From: Bacillus weihaiensis
GTDB lineage: Bacteria > Bacillota > Bacilli > Bacillales > Bacillaceae
Direction of reading: 5' to 3'
DNA length: 64,000 bases
Assembly (NCBI RefSeq): GCF_001889165.1
Contig: NZ_CP016020.1
Location: forward strand, 3,694,501 to 3,758,500
Shown here in pieces: positions 17,079-26,334 of the stretch. Every line of letters begins with the position of its first letter. Position 1 is the stretch's first letter. The position numbers were made by a program, and so were the translations under genes. The notes below the pieces were generated by a model. The model was not told the DNA's origin. It saw only the letters and a list, made by a program, of their open reading frames with translations, and did not search any database.

Positions 17079-18755
17079 TTGGAACACAATTCCTCAAACT
17101 TTATAAGAAGTATTATTAAAGAGGATCTAGAGACGGGAAAACGAGAAAATGTATATACTCGATTCCCTCCAGAACCGAACGGCTACTTACATATTGGCCA
17201 TGCAAAATCAATTGTGATTAACTTTGGATTAGCCGATGATTTTAATGGAAAAACAAATTTACGTTTTGATGATACAAATCCATTAAAAGAAGATAAAGAA
17301 TATGTAGATGCGATTAAAGAAGATGTTGCTTGGCTTGGATATGAGTGGGACGGAATGTTTTTTGCCTCTGATTATTTTGAGGAAATGTACAATCGCGCAA
17401 TTCTCTTAATTAAGAAAGGAAAAGCATATGTAGATGATTTATCTGCAGATGAAATCCGTGAGTATCGTGGGACATTGAAAGAACCTGGTAAAGAAAGCCC
17501 ACACCGAGCTCGTTCTATTGAAGAGAACCTCGATTTATTTGATCGTATGCGTAAAGGGGAATTTGCGAACGGGGAAAAGGTTCTTCGTGCCAAGATTGAT
17601 ATGAGTTCACCTAATATCAACCTACGCGATCCTGTTATTTATCGCGTTGCACATGCAACCCATCATAATACAGGTGACAAATGGTGTATTTATCCTATGT
17701 ATGCTTTTGCCCATCCATTAGAGGATGCAATTGAAGGAATTACACACTCCCTATGTACCACAGAGTTTGAGGACCAACGTCCATTATACAATTGGGTAGT
17801 AGAAGAGTGTGAAATGGATAACAAGCCACAGCAAATTGAATTTGGTCGCTTAAACATTACGAATACTGTGATGAGTAAACGTAAGTTAAAGCAGCTTGTG
17901 GATGAGAAATTTGTTGATGGCTGGGACGATCCTCGCATGCCGACGATTTCAGGTTTAAGAAGAAAAGGGTATACACCTGAAGCCATTCGTGAATTCGTAA
18001 AAGAAACAGGTGTATCTAAAGGATCTGGTCTCGTAGATGAAATGATGCTTGAGCACTTTGTACGCGAAGATTTAAAATTAAAGGCTCCTCGTACGATGGG
18101 GATTTTAAAGCCATTAAAAGTTGTCATCACAAACTACCCAGAGGATCAGGTTGAGATGCTAGAAGCAGAAATAAATCCTGAAGTACCTGAAATGGGCACA
18201 AGACAGATTCCATTTTCTCGTGAAATCTACATTGAACAAGAAGACTTCATGGAGGATCCTCCTAAGAAGTACTTCCGACTTTTCCCTGGTAACGAAGTAC
18301 GCCTAAAGCATGCTTATTTTATTAAGTGTGAAGACGTCATTAAGGACGAGGATGGCAATGTTGTTGAGATTCATTGTACGTATGATCCAGAAACAAAGAG
18401 TGGTACAGGATTCACAGGCCGTAAAGTGAAAGGTACCTTACACTGGGTTGATGCAAAAAATGCCCTACCTGCAGAGTTCCGTCTATACGAGCCACTTATT
18501 GTGGAAAATGAGAAGGAAGAAGATGGAGAGGTTCAAGAAGAAGCAGAAGAAAAAACGTTCCTTGACCATGTAAACCCTCATTCATTAGAAGTTTTACAAG
18601 GATTCATTGAGCCAAACATGGATTCCATTCAAGCTCATGATAAATTCCAATTCTTCCGCCACGGTTATTTCAATGTGGACCCAAAACATACAACGCAAGA
18701 AAAAACAGTGTTTAACCGTATTGTTTCATTAAAAAGTTCATTTAAATTGAAGTAA
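17079..18755 (+). CDS. glnS: Glutaminyl-tRNA synthetase
   Basis: 558 residues, class I synthetase attaching Gln to tRNA-Gln. HIGH-type motif [15 protein letters not shown] near residue 30, KMSKS-type motif VMSKRKLK near 265, GlnRS-specific FDDTNPLKE and [13 protein letters not shown], then the two beta-barrel anticodon-binding domain with [11 protein letters not shown] at the end. An acidic stretch ([17 protein letters not shown]) sits in the C-terminal barrel. The start must be TTG 17079, since a stop lies just upstream in frame and no ATG follows for long; the ribosome site GAAAGG is rather far (about 12 bases). Most Bacilli use GatCAB amidation instead, so this gene is a notable, probably acquired, extra. 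Confidence 0.95.
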   Translation: MEHNSSNFIRSIIKEDLETGKRENVYTRFPPEPNGYLHIGHAKSIVINFGLADDFNGKTNLRFDDTNPLKEDKEYVDAIKEDVAWLGYEWDGMFFASDYFEEMYNRAILLIKKGKAYVDDLSADEIREYRGTLKEPGKESPHRARSIEENLDLFDRMRKGEFANGEKVLRAKIDMSSPNINLRDPVIYRVAHATHHNTGDKWCIYPMYAFAHPLEDAIEGITHSLCTTEFEDQRPLYNWVVEECEMDNKPQQIEFGRLNITNTVMSKRKLKQLVDEKFVDGWDDPRMPTISGLRRKGYTPEAIREFVKETGVSKGSGLVDEMMLEHFVREDLKLKAPRTMGILKPLKVVITNYPEDQVEMLEAEINPEVPEMGTRQIPFSREIYIEQEDFMEDPPKKYFRLFPGNEVRLKHAYFIKCEDVIKDEDGNVVEIHCTYDPETKSGTGFTGRKVKGTLHWVDAKNALPAEFRLYEPLIVENEKEEDGEVQEEAEEKTFLDHVNPHSLEVLQGFIEPNMDSIQAHDKFQFFRHGYFNVDPKHTTQEKTVFNRIVSLKSSFKLK

Positions 18756-18779
18756 TTAGAAAAGAAAAGCCTCTTGCTT

Positions 18780-18895
18780 GGCTGGGACAGAAGTGCCTGG
18801 CACCTTATCGTAACGACTATATGTACGCACTGATTTATCTAGTGCACACAATAGATTGTATCGGAGGGTGCCTGGCTCTTTGTTTTGTCCCAGCC
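18780..18895. repeat. ~117-bp inverted-repeat element, copy A
   Basis: Ends GGCTGGGACA and TGTCCCAGCC are inverted repeats; inside them AAGTGCCTGGCACC and GGGTGCCTGGCTCTT form a second inverted pair. Nearly identical (reverse complement) to copy B at 26335-26454, and similar to copy C at 61121-61237. Placed directly after glnS with A and T runs at its edges, so it may double as the glnS terminator. Confidence 0.9.
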
Positions 18896-19265
18896 TCTTT
18901 TGCTAGGGCTCTTTTTCCTGAATACACTGGTAGGAGCGAAACTTATCGAAACAACCCGAATCGGGGATAGACCCCATCATCTGCGTAATTTAAGTAATTC
19001 TGTCTTCTACGGTAAAGCTATAAGAGGGAAATTTATTTACTTTTACCAGATACCTCATATTCTCTTATCTCCAAAAGCAATGTTTCGATATAAAAAGGTT
19101 TCCGGCAGTAACATCTGTAGTGGTTCTTTTTTCATTTCAACAGGTCTTTTCCTATCTAGCAAAGGTTCTAAGATCTAAGATAAATTGCTTAAAATTTGAG
19201 GTAATTACCAGAAGGTGAAATATAAATATTGTCTAATTATTCCAGTTGTAAAGAGGGAGATTGCA
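18896..19265. other. Intergenic stretch with a solo 21-bp repeat unit
   Basis: At 18946-18972 the leader TCGAAACAACCCGAATC is followed by GGGGATAGAC, the same leader and a decayed single unit of the tandem array at 7955-8304. The rest has no supported gene; a short minus-strand frame with coding character (RKRPVEMKKEPLQMLLPETF) lacks a start and a ribosome site and may be a remnant. Confidence 0.55.
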
Positions 19266-19547
19266 TTGACAATATTAATGTCTATCGCACAGGAAAAAGT
19301 AGAAATTGCTAGGATTCAGCGATATATTGAATTAATCGAAACCTATGAAGCAGACACTTTAGATATGTTGTTTGTTTTAAGCTATGCTAAAACAAACAAC
19401 ATAGATAGAAATTTATATCTATTAAACGAAGGTGGTTATACCATAGATGACAAGCCAATTGAACGAGACTATATTTTGGGTGTAATTAAACAAATAGGAA
19501 GAGATGAACTACATGCTCGTGCGTTCAGCTTATATGACAAAGACTAA
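19266..19547 (+). CDS. Hypothetical protein, 93 residues
   Basis: Soluble, helical, acidic protein (VEIARIQRYIELIETYEADT; GVIKQIGRDELHARAFSLYD). I place the start at TTG 19266 because GAGGGAG lies 6 bases before it; a GTG 51 bases upstream extends the frame with hydrophobic residues but has its ribosome site too close. No known motif. It lies just outside the lanthipeptide cluster on the opposite strand; no link is evident. Confidence 0.5.
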   Translation: MTILMSIAQEKVEIARIQRYIELIETYEADTLDMLFVLSYAKTNNIDRNLYLLNEGGYTIDDKPIERDYILGVIKQIGRDELHARAFSLYDKD

Positions 19548-19820
19548 GGCTTCTAGAAAAGTAGCAAAAAGGTAAGGTAATATTTTTTTAACCTACCACT
19601 ATCCCAAAATTGTTAGATTTCCACCCGGTCCTAATTGTGGGCAATTGATATTTTACATGAAGTTAAACTAGATAATGGAATATACTTCTATATATTTCTA
19701 TATCCCTTCCTACCCTTACAATAAGATTTTTTTGTCTATCTAAATTTTCTAAGAGTTAGTGTAATCGACAAAACCAGAAGAATCTTTTAAATACTAAAAG
19801 CTTTTTTCACGAAATTTAAT

Positions 19821-19851
19821 AAAAGGATCCATTTAAAATATGGACCCTTTT
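19821..19851. terminator. Terminator at the left end of the lanthipeptide export operon
   Basis: AAAAGGATCCAT...ATGGACCCTTTT with one mismatch in an otherwise matched 12-base stem. It follows the last minus-strand gene of the cluster by about 50 bases. Confidence 0.65.
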
Positions 19852-19900
19852 ACTAGTTAATTAAATTTCATGAAGAATTCCCTATACAATAAGTTAATGT

Positions 19901-20089
19901 TCATGGAATCATTCTATTATTTTCAGCAGCCAATGCATAAGAGCGATAAAGACTTTCGTTCATATCTTTTGAAGCCCCTTGAATTAATTTCATCTCTTCA
20001 TCTGATAATTCTTTCATTGACTGAACTTTACTTTTTTCAGCACACTTATCTCCTTTATGATGTGAACGAGAAAATAGTTTTCTTTTCAT
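19901..20089 (-). CDS. Cysteine-free peptide with a lanthipeptide-type leader
   Basis: 62 residues. The middle, KELSDEEMKLIQGAS, matches class II (double-glycine type) leaders and closely parallels NELSEEELAAIQGAS in the lanthipeptide precursor at 34.1 kb. The part after the GA processing site, KDMNESLYRSYALAAENNRM-IP, has two Ser and no Cys or Thr, so no lanthionine ring could form. AGGAGG lies 10 bases before the ATG. It is the last gene of the exporter/immunity operon, 20 bases after the ABC permease. The C39 exporter encoded upstream could cut at GA and release a linear peptide of about 23 residues. It could be a linear bacteriocin, an immunity or signalling peptide, or a precursor that lost its Cys; I cannot decide. 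Confidence 0.7.
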   Translation of the reverse strand: MKRKLFSRSHHKGDKCAEKSKVQSMKELSDEEMKLIQGASKDMNESLYRSYALAAENNRMIP

Positions 20090-20108
20090 TTTAGCTAAAC
20101 CTCCTATA

Positions 20109-21329
20109 TTAATTGCTTTTTAATAATTGACTAAATGTTAATCGTTGGTCCGTTTTGAGAACACCTTTAGGGTAGATTTTTGCTGCTAATAGAGAGAATA
20201 ACGCAATACTTACTAACATAGATCCAATAGATAGCGCGATTTCTAACGGTGTTGCTGCTTCATTAATAATTCTAACCATTATGCTAATAGGAGCTGTAAA
20301 AGGAATGTACGACGTTACCTTGGATATCATTCCATCTGGGTAATCAATTACAAACATCATTTCTACGACTAAACTTGCCATCAACACAATTGTGATAGGA
20401 ATGGTACTACTCGATAACTCCTCTGTTCTACTAACCATTGATCCAATGACTGCAAATAATGCTGCATAGATAAAATATCCAAGGATAAAGAATAGTAAGA
20501 AATAGATTGTATAGGAAACTGATAGCATATTAATAAGTGTATCTGCGATCGTTCCCTCCTCAATCTTAAATACCTCCACCTTCGAAAAGATGACAATACT
20601 GGCAAAAAATACAAAGAGTTGAGTTAAACTTGCTAAGCCAATCCCTATAATTTTTCCAAACATCATTGGAACAGGTGATATTTTTGTGATCATGACTTCC
20701 ATAACTCTTGAAGCTTTCTCTGCAGCAATCGCTGTAGCAACTGAATTACCATAGGTTGTGATGGCTAAAAACATAATGCCAATCAACAAATAGATAATAA
20801 GAAAGGAATTAGAATCAGTGTCACGAAGATTTTGCATCATTGGCTCTATTTGAACGGTAAGTAAGTTTGCTACGTTTTGATCTAAGTTTTCCTCACCAAT
20901 TACATTTTGAAGGTAGACATTTTGAACAAGTACTTTTGTATTTTGAACAAGTAAAGAATCTATCTTTTCCATGTAATAATCTAAATGTATTGTTGGAGAT
21001 CCTTCCTGCTCTTTTAATACAAATAGCCCATCTAATTCCTGATTAATGATTTGCTCTTTATAAGTTTCAATTTTTGAAGTTTCTCCTAATTCAAAATCAC
21101 CCTCTGTTTTTAGTAAATCAAGTTGTTGTTGTGTAATCTCAATAGTAGGATCTTCAGAAATGAACAGGTAATGACCCGTTTCTTTCTCATTATTAAACTT
21201 ATCCATAATACTTGGAAAGGCTAAAATAAAGGCTCCTAATACGACAAGAATCATCGTCATCCATACATATGAATTTGTTCGAATAGATTGTGTATAGGTC
21301 TGTTGTAGGACAATCCAAAAGCTTCTCAT
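20109..21329 (-). CDS. ABC-2 type permease, probable lanthipeptide immunity exporter (NatB-like)
   Basis: 406 residues with one N-terminal helix, a large extracellular domain (residues about 45-165) and five to six helices in the C-terminal half, the layout of ABC2_membrane_3/NatB-like permeases. The coupling region includes ATAIAAEKASRVMEVMITKI, the conserved motif of this family. Starts 3 bases after the stop of its ATPase partner. In lantibiotic clusters such a pair (LanFE type) pumps the mature peptide away from the producer membrane, so self-protection is the likely role; generic sodium or drug export is possible. Confidence 0.85.
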   Translation of the reverse strand: MRSFWIVLQQTYTQSIRTNSYVWMTMILVVLGAFILAFPSIMDKFNNEKETGHYLFISEDPTIEITQQQLDLLKTEGDFELGETSKIETYKEQIINQELDGLFVLKEQEGSPTIHLDYYMEKIDSLLVQNTKVLVQNVYLQNVIGEENLDQNVANLLTVQIEPMMQNLRDTDSNSFLIIYLLIGIMFLAITTYGNSVATAIAAEKASRVMEVMITKISPVPMMFGKIIGIGLASLTQLFVFFASIVIFSKVEVFKIEEGTIADTLINMLSVSYTIYFLLFFILGYFIYAALFAVIGSMVSRTEELSSSTIPITIVLMASLVVEMMFVIDYPDGMISKVTSYIPFTAPISIMVRIINEAATPLEIALSIGSMLVSIALFSLLAAKIYPKGVLKTDQRLTFSQLLKSN

Positions 21330-21332
21330 AAT

Positions 21333-22217
21333 TTACGCCCCCGTTTTCTCAATGAAAATTTGGTGCAAACTCGGCTCCCTTAGATACACACTTCGTAGAC
21401 CATAAGATTTCTCTACTTCTTGAATTAAATCTAAAGGCGTTTGATCATTTTTAAGTTTAATGGAGAACGTCTTATTTTGCTTTTCGAATGAAATTCCTCT
21501 TTCCTTTAATACTGTTTCAAGATTCTCATCAGATTGTATATCTAAATAGCGATAGCCATAACTCTTCTTGATTTCAGACAATGAACCTGACAAAACCTTA
21601 ATACCATTTTTCATCATGCAAATTTGCTCACAAAATGTTTCAACACTGTCCATTTGATGACTACAAAATATAATCGTTTTACGCTTCTTTATGAGGTCTT
21701 TTACAACATCTTTTAACATTTCTGCATTTACAGGATCTAACCCACTAAACGGTTCATCAAGAATAATAAAGTCTGGATCATGAAGTAAGCAGCTGATTAA
21801 TTGAATCTTTTGCTGATTACCTTTTGACAACTCTTCTGTTTTCTTTTTAATTGTTGTGGTCATATCAAGTCTCTCTATCCAGTTTAAGGCTTGCTGTTTG
21901 GCAATTTTTGTAGGAACACCTTCTAATCTAGCTAAATAGATTAACTGTTCCAAGACATTCATTTTGGGATATAATCCTCTTTCTTCTGGAAGGTAGCCGA
22001 TTGTTAACTCTTTCTTGGAGAAAGGACGGCCTTGCCAAAGAATGGATCCACTATCCGGTTTAATAATATCTAAGATCATTCTAATTGTAGTTGTCTTTCC
22101 TGCTCCATTCCTTCCAAGCATACCCAAGATATGCCCTTCCTCTAGCTTAATATTTAAGTTATTAACAGCATGATATTGGCCAAATGATTTATTTAATTGT
22201 TGAATTTCGAAAGTCAT
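21333..22217 (-). CDS. ABC transporter ATPase, probable lanthipeptide immunity (LanF type)
   Basis: 294 residues. Walker A GRNGAGKTTTIRM, Q-loop GYLPEERGLYPKM, signature ELSKGNQQKIQLI, Walker B FIILDEPFSGLDPV and a switch histidine in IIFCSHQMDSVE. The C-terminal extension (DUF4162-like) is shared with NatA/YhaQ ATPases, the usual partners of NatB-type permeases. ATG 22217 is preferred over GTG 22226, since GAAAGGG lies at proper distance. Inside the lanthipeptide export operon, so energising peptide efflux is inferred. Confidence 0.88.
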   Translation of the reverse strand: MTFEIQQLNKSFGQYHAVNNLNIKLEEGHILGMLGRNGAGKTTTIRMILDIIKPDSGSILWQGRPFSKKELTIGYLPEERGLYPKMNVLEQLIYLARLEGVPTKIAKQQALNWIERLDMTTTIKKKTEELSKGNQQKIQLISCLLHDPDFIILDEPFSGLDPVNAEMLKDVVKDLIKKRKTIIFCSHQMDSVETFCEQICMMKNGIKVLSGSLSEIKKSYGYRYLDIQSDENLETVLKERGISFEKQNKTFSIKLKNDQTPLDLIQEVEKSYGLRSVYLREPSLHQIFIEKTGA

Positions 22218-22232
22218 ACCGTACACCCTTTC

Positions 22233-22310
22233 CTAGTTTTTAATCACATAGATGACAATGATTCCAAGTATAATCCCTGCAGCCGCCATTAAAATGTTTT
22301 TAAATTTCAT
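22233..22310 (-). CDS. 25-residue single-helix membrane peptide
   Basis: MKFKNILMAAAGIILGIIVI-YVIKN: a basic start and one hydrophobic helix. GGAGGAGACAGG lies directly before the ATG, one of the strongest ribosome sites here, 11 bases past the protease stop. Placed between the maturation protease and the ABC immunity pair. Small hydrophobic peptides of this sort occur as immunity or export helpers in bacteriocin loci; the role here is a guess. Confidence 0.6.
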   Translation of the reverse strand: MKFKNILMAAAGIILGIIVIYVIKN

Positions 22311-22321
22311 CCTGTCTCCTC

Positions 22322-23800
22322 CTAACGTTTATTTAGATAATCAAGTGAGTTTTTAGCATTTACAATTCCTCTTCCTAACTCTTTTCTTGTACCGTCACCA
22401 TCAGATGCTCCACGGTATAATAAGCTCTTCGTCACAGCTGGTAATGGCTTTCTACCATATTTCTCTTGATATTCTGCTATGATTAACGCAGCTGTTGCGG
22501 AAACCTTTGGTGCAGCTAAACTTGTGCCTATCATAAATTCATACCCTTGTTCAAATCCTAGTAATTTACTTAAATCTGATTGAGGACTAGTTGTAGGATA
22601 GGTGGTCAGAGTCATATACTCTAAATCCACTTGTTGTTTTTCTAAATATTTGGGTCCGTAATCGCCAGCTGGCGCTGCAATATCAACATTAGATCCATAG
22701 TTAGAATAGTAAGCTAACTGGTCATCGAGAGTTGTGGCGGAAACAGTGACTACATTGGCTAAACCACCTGGCATATGAACCTGAAGATCATTTGTTAACC
22801 CCATTTGCTCAGCAAGCTTAAAAGGGTTGGACATGTCATATCCATTAGTTCCTGATGAAGCAACTAATAAACTGCCTTTTCTATTTGCATATGAAATTGC
22901 TCGTTTATAGGATAAATAAATTGCTCTATCCTCTTTACTTTTTAGTGACTTATACGTTCCTAAACTTAAATTAATAACATCCATATCATCATCAGCTGCT
23001 TGGATGATCGCTTCTATAATCAAACTAGAGTCTGCTGAATATCCCTCAAAGACCTTATATGGGACAATTCCGATTTTTGGTGAAATCCCTTTAATTTTCC
23101 CATTAGCTGCTACGGTTCCAGCAACCATCGTTCCATGACCAATTTCGTCTACCGTAGCAGAAACTCCTGGAACAAATGATTTCCCTGAATCTAAAATGTT
23201 AGCTCTAAGATCCGGATGATTACTATCAATTCCACTATCAACGATCGCAATTCTCACTGTATGATTACCTTCTTGGAGCTCATAACTATCCCCATTAGAT
23301 GTAACCTTATTAATGTCCCATCTCCAAGGGTCATAAATGTTCTCTTCCTCTTCCTGAACTTCCTGAAGTGTTTGTTGAGAAGCAGCGTTAAATGTTTTTT
23401 GTTTCTTAATTTGAGTAACTGCGGCTGCATTTAGTAACTGAAACTCCTCTATTGTTACTTCTTTCTCTTCACTAACTTCTTCAATATACGTTTCGTAGTT
23501 CTTGCTTAAATAGTCTTTCGCTTCCTTTACTTCATCCGTATTGCTACTGGAAATAGTGATTGTTCCGATTTCTTCTATATCATTTATATTTAAATCTAGG
23601 AATTTTCCCTCTAGATCACGAACAATATTTTGAGTAGCTGTATTCTCCTTCAAGACAAAAACATAGGAGTCTTTCTCTAAATCTTTTACCACATCAGTTG
23701 CAAATACTGTCCTTGCACTTGTAAAAGTGAAAATTAGTATGACACAAAGACTAAATAGTTTTCTAAAAGAACCTTTAAATTTACAATGCAACCTTTTCAT
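22322..23800 (-). CDS. Subtilisin-like protease, CylA-type lanthipeptide maturase
   Basis: 492 residues. Signal sequence (to about residue 35), an inhibitor-like propeptide (YVFVLKENTATQNIV...), a long acidic linker, then the S8 domain: Asp in AIVDSGIDSNHPDL, His in GHGTMVAGTVAA, oxyanion Asn region in SSGTNGYD, Ser in GTSLAAPKVSATAAL. In cytolysin biosynthesis the homologue CylA removes the last residues after exporter cleavage, cutting behind Glu in GDVQAE/TTP. The precursor here has SDVQPE/TTP at the same place, so the same trimming is expected. The gene overlaps the exporter gene by 20 bases, indicating coupling. Confidence 0.9.
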   Translation of the reverse strand: MKRLHCKFKGSFRKLFSLCVILIFTFTSARTVFATDVVKDLEKDSYVFVLKENTATQNIVRDLEGKFLDLNINDIEEIGTITISSSNTDEVKEAKDYLSKNYETYIEEVSEEKEVTIEEFQLLNAAAVTQIKKQKTFNAASQQTLQEVQEEEENIYDPWRWDINKVTSNGDSYELQEGNHTVRIAIVDSGIDSNHPDLRANILDSGKSFVPGVSATVDEIGHGTMVAGTVAANGKIKGISPKIGIVPYKVFEGYSADSSLIIEAIIQAADDDMDVINLSLGTYKSLKSKEDRAIYLSYKRAISYANRKGSLLVASSGTNGYDMSNPFKLAEQMGLTNDLQVHMPGGLANVVTVSATTLDDQLAYYSNYGSNVDIAAPAGDYGPKYLEKQQVDLEYMTLTTYPTTSPQSDLSKLLGFEQGYEFMIGTSLAAPKVSATAALIIAEYQEKYGRKPLPAVTKSLLYRGASDGDGTRKELGRGIVNAKNSLDYLNKR

Positions 23801-25937
23801 ACTCCTTCTCCTTTAATTGTTGTGTTTTTGATAATTTATAATAGTATCCCTTTTTATCTAACAGCTCATCGTGAGTACCTGTCTCAACAATCTCTCCCTG
23901 ATGCATAACGATAATGCGGTCGGCATTTTTCACTGTACTAAGACGATGAGCAATAATGATTTGAGTACAAGATAATGTTGATAGATGTTCATCTATAATT
24001 TTCTCAGACAGTGTATCTAGTGCACTTGTTGCTTCATCTAGTACCAAAATTGACGGTTTAGAAGCTAAAGCCCTAGCTAATATCAATCTCTGTCGCTGTC
24101 CTCCTGAGAAATTAACCCCAAATTCTGATACTGTAGTGTTGTAATTAAGAGGTAAAGTCATGATTTCATCATGAATATTAGCCTGATAAGCAGCTTTTAA
24201 TATATCTTCAGGAGAGATGTCTTTCCTTTCAGAAGCTATATTTTCACCAATTGTTTTATTAAACAACCTGGCCTCTTGGAAGACAACACCGATAGCTTTT
24301 CTTAAGAATTTCAGATTGTATTTACTACTCTCCATCTCATCAAATAAAATGGTTCCTTTATTAGGTGTGTATAATCCAAGTAAAAGTTTAACAAGAGTAC
24401 TCTTTCCGGATCCTGAAGATCCTACAATAGCCAATCTTTCACCAGGGTTAACTTCAAATGAAATGTCTTTGACTGAATATTCACTGAAGTAATTATGCTT
24501 ATAAGAAACGTTTTTAAATTCAACTTTTCCTTGTATTGGTGTACTGAATACAGATTGCCCAGTACCCCTTTCTGATTTTGCATGCATAACATCATAGATC
24601 CTTTGGATGTATGAGCCAAGGTAGACCAGTTCTCCATATCCATTACCAATGGATATAATCGGAGTAATAAAAGAGAGTGCTAATGCATTAAAACCTAAAA
24701 CAGTCCCTAAAGTCATATCACCAGAGAGAAGTGGTTTTCCACTCAACCATAGTAAATAAATAGGCAAGATAAACTGTATTGATGATGCAACTGTATTAAT
24801 CAGTGAGGTCCACACTGATCTTCTTTCAGCGTGAAAAAGTTGTCGGTTAAACTTATCAAACCAGTCATTATATACTTGGTTTTCTAAACCCATAACTTTT
24901 ACGTCACTAATTCCATTAATGCTTTCCGACAAAACTCTTTGTACTTGTGACTGAGAAGATACTTCTTTATCTGCCAATTTCCTTGAAACAGAGGTGCTAA
25001 GAACTAGAAGAGCAAAAACACAAAGCCCAATCATAAATACGATCCCTGTCAACTCTAATGAGTATTGAGCCATCACAATTAAATAGGTGAGGAGCAATAT
25101 CCCATCAATCAAAAAGGTTATCGCTTTTGTTGATAATATTTGTCTAATATAAACATTTGAATTGGCTCTGAAGAGAAGTTCACCAGTCGACCGATTTTCA
25201 AAAAAGTTATACGAAAGATTCAATAGTTTTTCTATGAACTGAGTCATCAGTGACCGGTCTATAGCTGTCTGCAACTTTGCAATAAAGAATCCTCTGAGAC
25301 CTGAAAATATAAGGTAGCTAACCAATAAGATTAAAATGCTATACCCTATAGTAGAAAGATAGCTTGAATCTTTTGGAACAATCACTTTATCAGTCATCCA
25401 ACTTGTTAACCAAGGAATAACCAGAGCAAATCCCTGTATCAGCAATGATGTTAAGACAATGAAAGCAATTAAAGGTTTCTTTCCCAAAACAAAAGATAGA
25501 AAAAATCTTGTATGGGAGATTCCCTTCTTTTTCTCAAAGGATTCAGTTGGAGACATTACTAATGCAAATCCCGAATACTTTGTGTTTAATTCATCAATTG
25601 ATACCTTGGTTCTTCCGTTAGCTGGATCAACGATGACAGCTGACCTTTTTCTGATTTTTTCTAGAACAACATAATGCTTATTTTCCCAGTGAATAATTGC
25701 TGGTAATATAACCTCTCTTAAATCTGGAGCGTTTACTCTATATCCTTTAACATCAAGGTTGTAACTTTCCCCAATCTTCATAATCTGAAAAAGGGAAGTT
25801 CCACCTTTTGGGACACCGTACTTCTCTCTTAATTCGGAAAGAGGTACTTTATTCCCATAAAATGACAGAACCATACACAATGAGGCCAAACCACATTCAC
25901 TATGTTCCATTTGTTCAATAAAAGGAACTCTCTTCAT
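23781..25937 (-). CDS. lanT: Lanthipeptide exporter with N-terminal C39 peptidase (LanT/CylB type)
   Basis: About 718 residues. C39 peptidase domain first (catalytic Cys in HSECGLASLCMVL near residue 15, His in IHWENKHYVVLEK near 95, Asp in VDPANGR), then six membrane helices (about 160-420), then an ABC ATPase with Walker A GSSGSGKSTLVK, signature FSGGQRQRLILARAL and Walker B ILVLDEATSALD. It cuts double-glycine-type leaders (here GA/S) while exporting the modified peptide. ATG 25937 sits behind GGAGAGG with normal spacing; the outer GTG overlaps that site. Follows the LuxR-domain gene by about 30 bases and overlaps the protease gene. Confidence 0.95.
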   Translation of the reverse strand: MKRVPFIEQMEHSECGLASLCMVLSFYGNKVPLSELREKYGVPKGGTSLFQIMKIGESYNLDVKGYRVNAPDLREVILPAIIHWENKHYVVLEKIRKRSAVIVDPANGRTKVSIDELNTKYSGFALVMSPTESFEKKKGISHTRFFLSFVLGKKPLIAFIVLTSLLIQGFALVIPWLTSWMTDKVIVPKDSSYLSTIGYSILILLVSYLIFSGLRGFFIAKLQTAIDRSLMTQFIEKLLNLSYNFFENRSTGELLFRANSNVYIRQILSTKAITFLIDGILLLTYLIVMAQYSLELTGIVFMIGLCVFALLVLSTSVSRKLADKEVSSQSQVQRVLSESINGISDVKVMGLENQVYNDWFDKFNRQLFHAERRSVWTSLINTVASSIQFILPIYLLWLSGKPLLSGDMTLGTVLGFNALALSFITPIISIGNGYGELVYLGSYIQRIYDVMHAKSERGTGQSVFSTPIQGKVEFKNVSYKHNYFSEYSVKDISFEVNPGERLAIVGSSGSGKSTLVKLLLGLYTPNKGTILFDEMESSKYNLKFLRKAIGVVFQEARLFNKTIGENIASERKDISPEDILKAAYQANIHDEIMTLPLNYNTTVSEFGVNFSGGQRQRLILARALASKPSILVLDEATSALDTLSEKIIDEHLSTLSCTQIIIAHRLSTVKNADRIIVMHQGEIVETGTHDELLDKKGYYYKLSKTQQLKEKEYEKVAL

Positions 25938-25966
25938 AATCACCTCTCCTTGCTTTTTTCGAGTTA

Positions 25967-26203
25967 TTAACTAATTACTTGATTTTCTCCATAATTAATT
26001 TGAAAGGCTATGAGTCCCAATGTATAGGCAGCAATTCCAATCTGTACTCTTGAGGTAATATTTAGCTTTCTTTTTATAGAGAAGATGATCTCCCCTACCC
26101 TACGTCTACTAATAAAGAGTCTCTTTGAAATCTCAACATCTTTTAAGCCCTCTGCTACCAATTTAGCAACTTCTAATTCTCGATCACTTAGTAAGCCTTC
26201 CAT
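25967..26203 (-). CDS. LuxR-type DNA-binding domain protein, first gene of the exporter operon
   Basis: With ATG 26203 (GGAGG 8 bases upstream) the product is only 78 residues: LLSDRELEVAKLVAEGLKDV and EISKRLFISRRRVGEII form a complete GerE/LuxR helix-turn-helix, with a short tail and no receiver or ligand domain. The frame continues upstream to 26284 without its own ribosome site. Stand-alone domains of this type (GerE-like) bind DNA as dimers. As first gene of the operon it could tune its own operon or the precursor gene; its target sites are unknown. Confidence 0.8.
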   Translation of the reverse strand: MEGLLSDRELEVAKLVAEGLKDVEISKRLFISRRRVGEIIFSIKRKLNITSRVQIGIAAYTLGLIAFQINYGENQVIS

Positions 26204-26243
26204 CCATCTCTCCTCCTTTAGTGTTATTTTCTTGCTTACTAAC

Positions 26244-26298
26244 ATCTTAGCTTGATTGGAGGAGGTATTAACCGCCATCCCCACAGGGAAAACCGCAA
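26244..26298 (-). promoter_or_regulatory. Candidate ComA-type box and promoter of the exporter operon
   Basis: Minus strand: TTGCGG-TTTT-CCCTGT (26298-26283; first half perfect for the ComA box TTGCGG-N4-CCGCAA, second half poor), then TTAATA (26271-26266), 16-base spacer, TAAGAT (26249-26244). The box centre falls roughly 50 bases before the expected start of transcription, the usual place for ComA. Confidence 0.45.
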
Positions 26299-26334
26299 TT
26301 TAATACAGTATTCATTTCGTAATCAACACAAAAA

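Noticed and set aside
18885-19178. Plus-strand frame of 97 codons
   Set aside because: Starts inside the 117-bp repeat and crosses the solo array unit; no ribosome site.
19870-20094. Plus-strand frame of 74 codons opposite the Cys-free peptide gene
   Set aside because: Shadow frame; the minus-strand gene has the strong ribosome site and the leader motif.
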